Shown piece by piece: positions 6,510 through 14,165 of a DNA stretch of 31,310 nucleotides. The notes beneath the pieces were generated by a model. The model worked only from the letters and a program-made list of their open reading frames with translations. It searched no databases and was not told the DNA's origin. This DNA comes from a virus: IMG/VR virus record IMGVR_UViG_3300027791_003652, positions 1-31,310 of that record; one strand, given 5' to 3'. A program made the translations under genes and the position numbers. Positions within the stretch are counted from its first letter, which is position 1. The number at the start of each line of letters is the position of its first letter.

Positions 6510-7157
6510 TTAAATATCTTTTTTATATATACAAATAAATGGTTCTGCTTTTTTATTACCTGATATACTACCAAAATAATTATCTCTATATTTAATAAAA
6601 TTTACATTCAAAGGATCAGGTAAGTTATTAATTTCTGTTTTATATCTTTTTATACATTTATATTTCTTTTTTGAGTGTTTAGATATATCTATAAAAGTAT
6701 TATAATTTACATTTTTAAATGACCATTCCGTACTACCTGGTATCGGAAATTCATATAAAGCTTCAATTGTACTATTATTTCTCGGTCTACAGCTTACTTT
6801 TACTGCTTTTGATAGGGTATAATGGTCAATATGTACATCGTTTTCATGGTTTGTAAAAACTATTTGTGGTTTAACTTTATTAATGATTTCATTTAAGTAG
6901 GAAGTAATTTTTATATGTGGTATGGTATCTAAACTAACATCATCAAAATTATTAATATATAATTTTTTTATACCTAAAGTTTTTATATTTTTATGTAAAG
7001 CTTTTATTCTTTTATTTTCTACATATTCTTTCCCAGGTTTATTACCTTTGCATAATATACATAGAGTTATATCATTATTTTTAGATAACTTACTGATAGT
7101 ACCACCCATACCTAACTCTGCATCATCTGGGTGTGCTGCAATTATTAAAATATTCAT
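6510..7157 (-). CDS. PIG-L (LmbE-like) N-acetylsugar deacetylase
   Basis: PIG-L/LmbE family zinc deacetylase, which removes acetyl groups from GlcNAc-type substrates. The N-terminal A-A-H9-P-D-D12-A-E-L-G-M-G-G-T motif and H104-E-N-D-V-H-I-D-H112 carry the expected zinc ligands and catalytic Asp. The length of 215 aa is normal. It lies directly before the NodB-type deacetylase, so two unrelated deacetylases are coupled. A TAAATA box on the minus strand lies 17 nt upstream of the ATG, within the palindrome at 7174-7187, so this gene probably begins a separate transcript. Cytoplasmic. Confidence 0.88.
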   Translation of the reverse strand: MNILIIAAHPDDAELGMGGTISKLSKNNDITLCILCKGNKPGKEYVENKRIKALHKNIKTLGIKKLYINNFDDVSLDTIPHIKITSYLNEIINKVKPQIVFTNHENDVHIDHYTLSKAVKVSCRPRNNSTIEALYEFPIPGSTEWSFKNVNYNTFIDISKHSKKKYKCIKRYKTEINNLPDPLNVNFIKYRDNYFGSISGNKKAEPFICIYKKDI

Positions 7158-7173
7158 TATTGAATAGTAATTG

Positions 7174-7187
7174 TATTTAATTAAATA
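7174..7187. promoter_or_regulatory. Palindromic double late promoter TATTTAATTAAATA
   Basis: A perfect 14-bp palindrome in the 35-bp gap between two divergent genes, presenting a TAAATA box on each strand. The plus-strand box (7182-7187) is followed by exactly 5 nt and the ATG at 7193. The minus-strand box is 17 nt from the ATG at 7157. It could drive both transcripts. Confidence 0.6.
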
Positions 7188-7192
7188 ACTGA

Positions 7193-8035
7193 ATGAGTCA
7201 AATTAAGTATGATATAATAAAATTTAAAAATTTTAATATTATATTATCACCTCATAATAGAATATATTGTTTGGGAGATATATTATATCAAATATTTGAT
7301 TATAAATATAGAATAAGAAAAATTTTAAACGACCCTGTATATAATAAAAGTTTAATTTTTAAATACTTAAATAAAATACATGCAAACGGGCTTAAACTTG
7401 AAAATGGTAGAAACATAAATTTTGGAATAGAAAAAAGACCCAATTTAAGTAAAAATCAAAAAGAAGCTTTAAAATGTTCTATTTATGATTTTTTAAAAGA
7501 AAATAATTTAAATTTTTATCGTGATAAAAATGAACTTGTAGTACATTTAAGATGTGGTGACCATATAGTTGATTCATCTGATGAAGTAATTACTTTTTTA
7601 AAAAAACATAAAAATATAACTTCAATAAAAATCGTAACATCTATTGTTTTTCTAGGTAAAGGTTACGTAGATGTAATACGTAAAATGTGTAAAATTAAAA
7701 AATATTCAAGATTTTTTAATAGTAAAAAATATAATTTATTAAATGATGACTTTACAAAAACGGAAATAAAAGTTAATAATTGTATAAACTATTTAAAATA
7801 TTTTTTTAATAAAATTGAAAAATACAAAAAAATAGATATTAATATATCTTCAAACGAAACGGATATTGATTTTATTAATTTAGTAATGGCTGTTAATTTA
7901 ATTGGGTCCGGAGATTCTGGCTTTTCGAAAGCTGCTATAGAAATGAATACATATTTAAATAATAATACAAATACGGTTTTAATGGATGTCGGTAAGCTTA
8001 CATTGAACCGCGACGAAAAAATATATTTTAAATGA
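7193..8035 (+). CDS. Putative fucosyltransferase-like glycosyltransferase (inverted gene)
   Basis: Paralog of the 4611-5360 protein. It carries E-L-V-V-H118-L-R120-C-G-D123-H-I followed by an S-I-K-I-V-T-S segment, and a C-terminal G-S-G-D-S-G-F-S-K-A-A segment (about residues 239-249) like the nucleotide-sugar-binding C-terminal end of GT11-like or GT-B enzymes. The N-terminal residues Y-C-L-G-D-I resemble the G-x-G-N/D loop at the start of fucosyltransferases. It is the only plus-strand gene in the 17.6-kb cassette, has its own late box at the N5 distance, and ends 10 bp from the converging epimerase gene. The specific sugar is unknown; membership of a fucosyltransferase-like fold is inferred from one motif. 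Confidence 0.5.
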   Translation: MSQIKYDIIKFKNFNIILSPHNRIYCLGDILYQIFDYKYRIRKILNDPVYNKSLIFKYLNKIHANGLKLENGRNINFGIEKRPNLSKNQKEALKCSIYDFLKENNLNFYRDKNELVVHLRCGDHIVDSSDEVITFLKKHKNITSIKIVTSIVFLGKGYVDVIRKMCKIKKYSRFFNSKKYNLLNDDFTKTEIKVNNCINYLKYFFNKIEKYKKIDINISSNETDIDFINLVMAVNLIGSGDSGFSKAAIEMNTYLNNNTNTVLMDVGKLTLNRDEKIYFK

Positions 8036-8045
8036 TATTAAATTT

Positions 8046-8633
8046 TTATGTATATAATTTTTTAATATCCGATATTGTTTTACAATCGAGATTATGGTAA
8101 TCATATATGATGTTTCTATCATTTATAACACTCAAAGTTTTATCAATAAAATTATTTAAAGTTAAAAAATAAATTTTATTGTTCATATCTTTTTCTGGAA
8201 TTAAATCTAATCTAATTTTTTTCATTAATCCCTTTTTCCTTGTTTTATCATACACTCTAGGTATTCTTAAAATAATCCAATTATCATAATTATCTTGAAT
8301 ATATTTTTCCATTAATAACTTACTGTAACAATAAATGTTATTCGGAGCTTCAACCCCTTTTGTACTGGCAAAAATAAATTTAGCATTCGATTGTTTTGCA
8401 AGTTGTAACATATTAATTGTACCATTTATAATTACATCTACAACTCTATTACTATCTTTAAAATCAAAATCATCACTTGGCCCAGCAAAATGAAATATTT
8501 TATTTATATGATTATACTCTTTATATAATAAAACATCACCGTAATCATAATTTATACCTTTTATTTGGTTTTTTAAGTTACTTGCTAAAAACCCCTTTTC
8601 AGCTCCTGTAAATATATTAATCGATTTTGTCAT
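8046..8633 (-). CDS. NAD-dependent epimerase/dehydratase (extended SDR)
   Basis: Short extended-type SDR, probably a nucleotide-sugar epimerase, dehydratase or reductase. A glycine-rich dinucleotide loop T-G10-A-E-K-G14-F-L-A-S sits at the N-terminus, followed by an I-F-H-F-A-G segment, the catalytic S90/T91 and the Y101-x-x-x-K105 pair. The start is set at the ATG at 8633, because the open frame to 8702 adds 23 residues with no family match and lies inside the upstream gene. Even so, there is a 17-bp overlap with the radical SAM gene. At 195 residues it is much shorter than typical epimerases (300+), and the substrate-binding C-terminal part is reduced. Confidence 0.8.
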   Translation of the reverse strand: MTKSINIFTGAEKGFLASNLKNQIKGINYDYGDVLLYKEYNHINKIFHFAGPSDDFDFKDSNRVVDVIINGTINMLQLAKQSNAKFIFASTKGVEAPNNIYCYSKLLMEKYIQDNYDNWIILRIPRVYDKTRKKGLMKKIRLDLIPEKDMNNKIYFLTLNNFIDKTLSVINDRNIIYDYHNLDCKTISDIKKLYT

Positions 8634-9669
8634 ATTTAGGATTAGTTTTAGAGAATAAAAACATGGTATCACATGAACACTGAGTAAGGGGACATTTAAC
8701 ACATTTAGTTAGATGTTTTTTATTAAGTTTTGTTATAGGTACAACTTCATTAGTACATGAATTTTTTATAGTACCGTCCATATTAATAGTGTACATTAAT
8801 GATTTACAACTCCAACCTTTAAATCTATTAAGCTTATATTTATTAATGTCAGCTTCTGATAATATATATTGTCTTTCTTCATCATCAATATATTTGATAT
8901 TGGTTGTTATTTCATTAGCATGTTCATTTAAATATAATGTTGCATTTTTAATACCTACACCTTTACCGTAATTTAATTTTTCCTGCTCCACCGGGTTAAT
9001 GTAATCATGAAAATATTTCCAAAAATCATTTGTATAATTTGGGTCCCAACCCCCTACCGGGCCGGTACCAACACTTTGCAAAAAGTTAAGACTAATAAAC
9101 ACATTATTTTTTTTAAATTTATCAATAAGATCTTTTGTTTGCTTCCAATGTTTTTGATCATCTGGTAGATTTATATTTGAAAATATACTTATATATTCTA
9201 AATTATTATTTAAATCTATAACTTTTTGAATATATTTATTTCCACAATATTCAGGGTGATGAGATGCTTCTATAGTCAGTTTACTATTTTCTTTAACATC
9301 TAACTTTTTATAAAAATCGTAAGGTTTTGCTAAATTAGTAATTAAATCAACTTGTATACAATATTTATCCTTAACTGCTTCTGAGATAATATTTTCAATA
9401 TCCGGGTGTAAAGTCGGTTCACCACCAAGAATTTCAATTGCATATGGAGTTTTAACCATTAACTTTAAAAATTTAATAGTGTTTTTCCATGCTTTAATAA
9501 AATGAGGTTTTTTCTTAAATGTGTTAAGATTAAAATTCATTGCACTGCAATAACTGCACCTATACTGACAAATATCAATAAGATTCCATGAAAACGTAAT
9601 TAAATTATAATCTTTATCACCGGCTTCTTTAACATTATTAATATTTAAATTATCTAAATTTTTTACCAT
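8617..9669 (-). CDS. Radical SAM enzyme A, C-terminal Cys cluster
   Basis: Radical SAM protein: C34-x3-C38-x2-C41 binds the [4Fe-4S] cluster that cleaves SAM, and L-G-G-E-P-T (81-86) binds the SAM amino group. The C-terminal part carries G-W-S-C288, C305 and C323-x2-C326-P-L-T-Q-C331-S-C333-D, suggesting a SPASM/twitch-like domain with an auxiliary cluster. It is a close paralog of the gene at 19322-20239: both begin A-G-x-K-D-Y-N-L-x-T-F-S-W-x-L-I-D-x-C, and both have the C-P-L-T-Q-C-x-C-D tail. It overlaps the transketolase C-half by 7 bp. The reaction is unknown; given the neighbours a sugar or glycan precursor is the likeliest substrate, which is inference. Confidence 0.88.
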   Translation of the reverse strand: MVKNLDNLNINNVKEAGDKDYNLITFSWNLIDICQYRCSYCSAMNFNLNTFKKKPHFIKAWKNTIKFLKLMVKTPYAIEILGGEPTLHPDIENIISEAVKDKYCIQVDLITNLAKPYDFYKKLDVKENSKLTIEASHHPEYCGNKYIQKVIDLNNNLEYISIFSNINLPDDQKHWKQTKDLIDKFKKNNVFISLNFLQSVGTGPVGGWDPNYTNDFWKYFHDYINPVEQEKLNYGKGVGIKNATLYLNEHANEITTNIKYIDDEERQYILSEADINKYKLNRFKGWSCKSLMYTINMDGTIKNSCTNEVVPITKLNKKHLTKCVKCPLTQCSCDTMFLFSKTNPKYDKID

Positions 9670-10139
9670 TTACAGTTATCCCAACCTAATCTTATAAAAT
9701 TTGTTTTATTATCTTTAATAGATTCTGTTAAAGTGTTAAGAAATTCTGAACGTGTTGTAGGTTCATGACAATTAATATTGAGAGCATTCATTAGTTTATA
9801 ATCATCATCAGGTAAATGACCTATACCACATCTATTATAACAACCGTTTGCACCGGCATTAACTAACGTTACATTTTTACCAAAATTAACCACACTAAAT
9901 TTTAATTGTTCATAAGCACGTTGGTAAACAAAACCTGCTACCCCGTAAATAATTACCTTTTTACCTTGACTAGCTAACCCTCCAGCAACGTTTACCATAT
10001 TAGTTTCACCAATACCAAAATTTAAACATCGTTCAGGGTATTTAGTTTTAAATTTTTCGAAGCTCCACATATCAGCATGTAAAAAATATAGATCTGGGTT
10101 GTTGTATTTTGATAAAAATATATCTAATGTATTTCTCAT
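9663..10139 (-). CDS. Transketolase-like protein, pyrimidine-binding half
   Basis: Matches the central (pyrimidine-binding) domain of transketolase/DXS-type thiamine diphosphate enzymes. F-G-I-G-E45-x-N-M-V-x-x-A-x-G-L-A (41-56) contains the Glu that activates the cofactor, followed by A-x-E-Q-L and G-I-G-H-L-P-D-D-D. The start is the ATG at 10139, 1 nt after the upstream stop; the longer frame to 10193 would add 18 residues overlapping the U32-like gene. The 158-residue protein ends right after this domain, so the third, C-terminal transketolase domain is absent. It should pair with the N-terminal half at 11012-11704 in an alpha2beta2-type enzyme moving or adding a two-carbon unit. Role inferred. 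Confidence 0.8.
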   Translation of the reverse strand: MRNTLDIFLSKYNNPDLYFLHADMWSFEKFKTKYPERCLNFGIGETNMVNVAGGLASQGKKVIIYGVAGFVYQRAYEQLKFSVVNFGKNVTLVNAGANGCYNRCGIGHLPDDDYKLMNALNINCHEPTTRSEFLNTLTESIKDNKTNFIRLGWDNCKW

Positions 10140-10140
10140 T

Positions 10141-11022
10141 TTATTTATAAACGTCTTTAAGATAAATATTAAGTTCACTTGAAAAATCTTCAAATGTCAT
10201 TTCACGACCAGTAATTTTGAAGTTATTTACACCTTGTTTCATAAGTTGCTTTATTTGTGATATTTTTAAATCCATACCATAAGAATCTCCTAATTTTTCA
10301 ATAACCTTTTTTTGACCAATATCTGGATCAAATCCTTCCGGTTTTTTATATGTAGATCTTTCAGATAACCAACACTCTTCTACTTCATACATCTTCTTTT
10401 TACCGGCATCAACCCACGGATTTTTATAAAGTATATTTTGTTTAGCTATTTCTTCAAAATGTATACCGTAATACGGGCAATTATAAATACATGTATCATT
10501 AAGCATAATTTCATATTTATTTTGGTCTAAATCTATAAATCTTTTATCAAATATATGTTCGCATCTGGGTACAATATAATCATATTGTTTTTCAAGTTGT
10601 TTATATAAATTAAAATCATCATCTGTCATTGGAACGTTTATCTTACCAAAGCTTGTAATTGATCTTGTATGCTTATATAAGGGATATTTTTCTTTGATAT
10701 AATTAAGTAATGTTTCGTTTGCAGTAATTATAACATTACCCTCTCTATGAAATTTTTTAAGTAATTTATTACCTATTTTATCGGTAATATCAATAACTGG
10801 ATTGGTAAATGTAAGTGCAATTGAAATATTATTACGGTAATAAAAATTTATAACTTTATCATCATAAGATATATCTCTATTTATACGACCACCATTCCAT
10901 GGGCAATTATTAATACCATCATAAACCGTTATATCAAAATTTTTAATTATATCTTTATGTTTAAAAAAATATAATCTTAGTTCTTTACTTTTACTAAATG
11001 CGCCTGCTATATTAAATCTCAT
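10141..11022 (-). CDS. Peptidase U32-like TIM-barrel protein (putative)
   Basis: Probably a U32-family-like (UbiU/UbiV-like) barrel protein. The N-terminal M-R-F-N-I-A start, an early N-C-P-W-N-G-G-R segment, the middle T-N-P and S-I-T-S-F-G segments, and late conserved Cys (C-I-Y-N-C-P-Y-Y-G-I-H, then E-C-W) recall environmental U32-like proteins whose Cys bind an iron-sulfur cluster. The C-terminal Q-G-V-N-N-F-K-I-T-G-R-E segment fits the end of that barrel. It lies between the two transketolase halves, overlaps the N-half by 11 bp and ends 1 bp before the C-half, so all three are probably made together. The ATG at 11022 is preferred over the in-frame GTG at 11025. Family call moderate, reaction unknown. 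Confidence 0.5.
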   Translation of the reverse strand: MRFNIAGAFSKSKELRLYFFKHKDIIKNFDITVYDGINNCPWNGGRINRDISYDDKVINFYYRNNISIALTFTNPVIDITDKIGNKLLKKFHREGNVIITANETLLNYIKEKYPLYKHTRSITSFGKINVPMTDDDFNLYKQLEKQYDYIVPRCEHIFDKRFIDLDQNKYEIMLNDTCIYNCPYYGIHFEEIAKQNILYKNPWVDAGKKKMYEVEECWLSERSTYKKPEGFDPDIGQKKVIEKLGDSYGMDLKISQIKQLMKQGVNNFKITGREMTFEDFSSELNIYLKDVYK

Positions 11023-11704
11023 CACTATCGATAGTTTTATAATGCCACTTTACAGGGTCATCTTCCATATATTTTACACCTTTACCCTTTTTTGTTAAAA
11101 AATTAATTAATATAGGTTTTTTAATTTTATCTAAATTACTAAGCTTTTTTAAAATAGTATTTTTACAGTGACCATTTACTGTTATTACATGCCAATTATA
11201 ATTTTGGGCTAACTTTATAACAGGTTCAACAGTTAAAACATTATTTGTATTACCTGTTACCTGATAATTGTTATTATCAATAGTTAATAAAATATTATTA
11301 ATACAATTATGACCGATATATTGTATAGCTTCTAAGGTACTACCCATTTGCAAAGTCGCGTCGGTTATATTTACCCAAACTCTTTTACCTTTATTTGATA
11401 ATGCTATACCGGAACCGACCCCTAATGCGTTACCCATTGTTTCCTCCCCATAATCAACAAAATCGATTTCATTATGCTTAACCCCTACAGAAAGATTATT
11501 TATATCTTTCAATAAACCCATTTTTTTCCATAATATATAATATGTTTGAGAGCCAAACGGTTTACCTAATACTATTTTATCTCTATATGGTACTATTATT
11601 TTGTTTTCAAATAAAAATTCTACATAGGTCGACATTGATAAAGCTGATGGTATATGGGTCAACCCTTTATCCCGTGAATAAGTAACTATTTCATTACTAA
11701 TCAT
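11012..11704 (-). CDS. Transketolase-like protein, thiamine-diphosphate-binding N-half
   Basis: N-terminal half of a transketolase-type enzyme. It has H17 in L-T-H-I-P-S-A-L-S, the diphosphate/metal site T114-D115-A-T-L-Q-M-G followed by A-I-Q-Y-I-G and T-I-D-N-N-N-Y (about 141-147), and a final T-K-K-G-K-G-x(11)-W-H-Y segment. The canonical G-D-G of this site is T-D-A here: the metal-binding Asp and the later Asn are kept, but both glycines are gone, so activity is likely but not certain. At 230 residues it is slightly short for a half-enzyme. It starts 1 bp after the upstream gene. It acts with the 9663-10139 protein; substrates unknown. Confidence 0.83.
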   Translation of the reverse strand: MISNEIVTYSRDKGLTHIPSALSMSTYVEFLFENKIIVPYRDKIVLGKPFGSQTYYILWKKMGLLKDINNLSVGVKHNEIDFVDYGEETMGNALGVGSGIALSNKGKRVWVNITDATLQMGSTLEAIQYIGHNCINNILLTIDNNNYQVTGNTNNVLTVEPVIKLAQNYNWHVITVNGHCKNTILKKLSNLDKIKKPILINFLTKKGKGVKYMEDDPVKWHYKTIDSDEI

Positions 11705-11705
11705 T

Positions 11706-12341
11706 TTATTTTTTTTTGTTTAAATAAAGAAACTTAATTTTTTCGTCATCGGTAAGCTCTTCTTTAATTCTTTTTTGTTCTAACTTTGTAGTATTAAAGA
11801 ATTTTTCTTTCCATCTTGGAGCTTTAACCTTTTCTTTAAAAAACTTAAACACATGGTCGATTACACTATTAGATACATCCTCTGTTTGATGATTTCGAGC
11901 TAAATAAAATAATAACGCTAATTTTTTAAATGAATCATTAGAATATTTACTCGGTTCAAAGGAATGTATATTACTTTCAAAAACTATATTTGTTAAAATT
12001 ATATTATTTACAGTCGCATGATGCCAGTGGTTTATAAACGCAAATTGCTCTTTAGTAAATTTATATCTACCATCTGATTTAATAAATGATTTCACCCAAT
12101 CTGGTGATAATAATCTAGTATGTTCATATGTTTCATAAGATTTTGAAATAATATTTCTTTTTAAATAATTTCCAAGTTCTTCTGACATTGCATCATTTAA
12201 TTTTAAATAAAAATTAAACGTTTTAATTATATTTAAAATACCTTTTTCTTCCGGAAAGTATTCAATTAAAAAATTATCTACCATCTTTAATAGAAGTAAT
12301 GATAGATCACTACCGGATATATTTTCAATACAAGTTGACAT
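11706..12341 (-). CDS. Hypothetical helical protein, 211 aa
   Basis: Not recognised. Predicted mostly helical and cytoplasmic. Visible features are an acidic amphipathic N-terminus, a conserved-looking W-H-H-A-T-V-N-N segment near residues 110-117, another R-N-H-Q-T-E segment near 148-153 and a Lys-rich C-terminus. The His-rich segments could bind a metal, but no known motif fits. It is the first gene after a 54-bp gap and precedes the transketolase half by 1 bp, so it may start a sub-operon; a near-match late box (TAAATT, then 5 nt) lies before its ATG. Possibly a partner or scaffold of the transketolase complex, a guess from position. Confidence 0.6.
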   Translation of the reverse strand: MSTCIENISGSDLSLLLLKMVDNFLIEYFPEEKGILNIIKTFNFYLKLNDAMSEELGNYLKRNIISKSYETYEHTRLLSPDWVKSFIKSDGRYKFTKEQFAFINHWHHATVNNIILTNIVFESNIHSFEPSKYSNDSFKKLALLFYLARNHQTEDVSNSVIDHVFKFFKEKVKAPRWKEKFFNTTKLEQKRIKEELTDDEKIKFLYLNKKK

Positions 12342-12346
12342 ATATT

Positions 12347-12352
12347 AATTTA
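12347..12352 (-). promoter_or_regulatory. Imperfect late box before the 11706-12341 gene
   Basis: TAAATT (one mismatch to TAAATA) on the minus strand, then AATAT and the ATG at 12341, the same N5 spacing as the virion genes. It could be an internal promoter of the cassette. The 54-bp gap 12342-12395 holds nothing else clear. Confidence 0.3.
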
Positions 12353-12395
12353 ATATTTTTTTTTGAAAAAACAAGCATCACATTTTTAATAATAT

Positions 12396-13343
12396 TCATT
12401 TAAATTTTTCTACATAGAATTCACCTTTACAGCAATCCCATTTACATTTAGTATAGTTATTAACTTTAAAATTGAATATTTTTTCATTTTTTAATAAATT
12501 ACCAGAAGGTAGTGTTAATGTATTTGCACAACACATAAAATAATTACCATCTCCGTTTATTATAATATATTTTTTACCTACGGAACATGTCCAGCCTTTA
12601 AATGATATACCCTCACTATAAAAATCATTAGTATTATATATTTTTACATCACCGTTAGAATGAGTTACTTCATAATTTTCATGAAACATATGTTCTTTAT
12701 ATTCTTCCATTAAATCTTTATAATAATTAGTTGAATTATCATAATCAATAAACCCGTGTATTAATTCCACTCTTTTAGAATAATCTTTATTTAAAAGTTT
12801 TTTACTATTTTTTATAATGTTATCTACTTGTGTTTTATCATGCTCAAGCATAATATCAATTTTACCTAAAACATTATTTTCATGTAGTATATCTATTTTT
12901 TTTAATAACTCATCAAAATCTTTTACAAATTTATCATGGTATGATACATTAATTTCTAATTTATTATGCTTAAATCTATCTATTAAAGACTTTATATATT
13001 TTTCACCTACCGATAAATTAGTTTGAAATTCTACTATTATATTTTTATTAAAAGAAAAAATATATTCAATAATGTCTCTGCATTTAGGGTGTGTTGTAGG
13101 TTCACCACCATGAAAATAAATTCTATAATTTTTATGTTTAATGTTTTTTAAAGCTATAGATATCGTTTTTTTAATATCTTCAAAATTATAATGATGACCA
13201 TACTTCCAGTGACAATAACTGCAATCATAATTACAATAGTCTGTAATTCTTAATTGAAATTCATAAAAATCTTCACCTTCAAAATCATGAATACCTTGAA
13301 GACCGTTAGCTTTTAAAATTTTATAATCTTTAGGGTATATCAT
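12396..13343 (-). CDS. Radical SAM enzyme B
   Basis: Radical SAM protein with C37-x3-C41-x2-C44 (followed by H-W) and H-G-G-E-P-T (78-83). The C-terminal region has K-G-W-T-C253-S-V-G-K-K, then F-M-C271-C272-A-N and K-C300-K-W-D-C304-C305, a SPASM-like set of Cys likely to hold an auxiliary cluster. Its closest relatives here are enzymes D (14166-15110) and E (15676-16692), which share the C-K-x2-K-C-type ending. A 35-bp gap separates it from enzyme C upstream; the gap holds no clear promoter. 315 residues, complete. Substrate unknown. Confidence 0.88.
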   Translation of the reverse strand: MIYPKDYKILKANGLQGIHDFEGEDFYEFQLRITDYCNYDCSYCHWKYGHHYNFEDIKKTISIALKNIKHKNYRIYFHGGEPTTHPKCRDIIEYIFSFNKNIIVEFQTNLSVGEKYIKSLIDRFKHNKLEINVSYHDKFVKDFDELLKKIDILHENNVLGKIDIMLEHDKTQVDNIIKNSKKLLNKDYSKRVELIHGFIDYDNSTNYYKDLMEEYKEHMFHENYEVTHSNGDVKIYNTNDFYSEGISFKGWTCSVGKKYIIINGDGNYFMCCANTLTLPSGNLLKNEKIFNFKVNNYTKCKWDCCKGEFYVEKFK

Positions 13344-13378
13344 ACATTAATACTAATTATATATGTGTTCCCACTTTT

Positions 13379-14161
13379 TTAAAGGTATTGTTTTACTTTT
13401 TTCTGTATGTTATTATGTATACCGCAAGTTAACTTACAGCTGTCACAATTAGTTTTATCAAATTTTGTAATACTTTTAACAAGTTTACTATTTATAGTAT
13501 ATTTAGGTGTATAATCGTTATTTTTAAATTTATTAGGCAATAAATTACAACAAGGATATATATAACCGTTTAAATCAAATAAAATAGGTAATTCATCTGA
13601 ACCGGATCGGCATTTAAATTTATTTACATTTTTAAACGTTTTATTTATTTTCTTCCACGGCTTTTCAAATAGTGTTGATATATTATTTTCTTTACAAAAA
13701 GTTAGTATATCTTTTTTTTCTTCTCCCGTAATATAATCAAATAAAATTGTTTTATATACAGCCGTGCAATTTTTCATTAATGTTAAATGCTTTAAAGCTC
13801 TTTGCAAGTTACCATTTATACGATATTTTTTATAAGTTTCCTGGTAAAACCCATCTATTGAAAAATTTATAACATCTAATTTATTCATATATTTATCAAT
13901 TTTAACCACAACCGGTAGTTGACCATTTGTATCCATTTGTATTAAAATGTCTTTTAATTTTATAAATTTAACAATTTCAATAATTTTTGTATGATATGTA
14001 GGGTCGCCGCACTTACCACGTAATACAACCTTGGATGGTTTATATTTGTTAATTATACGTCTCAATAATGTTAAAGGCATTTCTCGTTTTGATCTACCTT
14101 CGAGAAAACATCCAGGGCATTGCAAGCTACAATTTTCAGTCAATTCTATATCAATAACCAT
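13379..14161 (-). CDS. Radical SAM enzyme C (SPASM-type, compact)
   Basis: Radical SAM protein starting almost at the cluster motif: C11-x3-C15-x2-C18, with C-G-D-P-T (51-55) in the place of GGEPT. The barrel is short (260 aa total). C-terminal Cys (K-C-R-S-G, Y-P-C-C-N, N-C-D-S-C-K-L-T-C-G) fit a SPASM domain. It differs from the other eight in the barrel sequence (E-L-T-E-N-C-S-L-Q-C-P-G-C) and looks more like general SPASM oxidoreductases such as those maturing peptides or dehydrogenating substrates. It ends 35 bp before enzyme B and starts 4 bp after enzyme D's stop. Substrate unknown. Confidence 0.86.
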   Translation of the reverse strand: MVIDIELTENCSLQCPGCFLEGRSKREMPLTLLRRIINKYKPSKVVLRGKCGDPTYHTKIIEIVKFIKLKDILIQMDTNGQLPVVVKIDKYMNKLDVINFSIDGFYQETYKKYRINGNLQRALKHLTLMKNCTAVYKTILFDYITGEEKKDILTFCKENNISTLFEKPWKKINKTFKNVNKFKCRSGSDELPILFDLNGYIYPCCNLLPNKFKNNDYTPKYTINSKLVKSITKFDKTNCDSCKLTCGIHNNIQKKVKQYL

Positions 14162-14165
14162 AATA

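Noticed and set aside
8634-8702. N-terminal extension of the epimerase gene
   Set aside because: The 23 extra residues lie inside the upstream gene and precede the glycine-rich loop that normally starts this family; the ATG at 8633 fits better.
10140-10193. Longer form of the transketolase C-half
   Set aside because: It would overlap the U32-like gene by 53 bp; the ATG at 10139 is 1 nt after that gene's stop, as for other junctions.
13379-14161. QueE (7-carboxy-7-deazaguanine synthase) to complete the FolE2-QueD pathway
   Set aside because: The compact radical SAM protein C has SPASM-type Cys at its C-terminus and lacks the short QueE barrel features.
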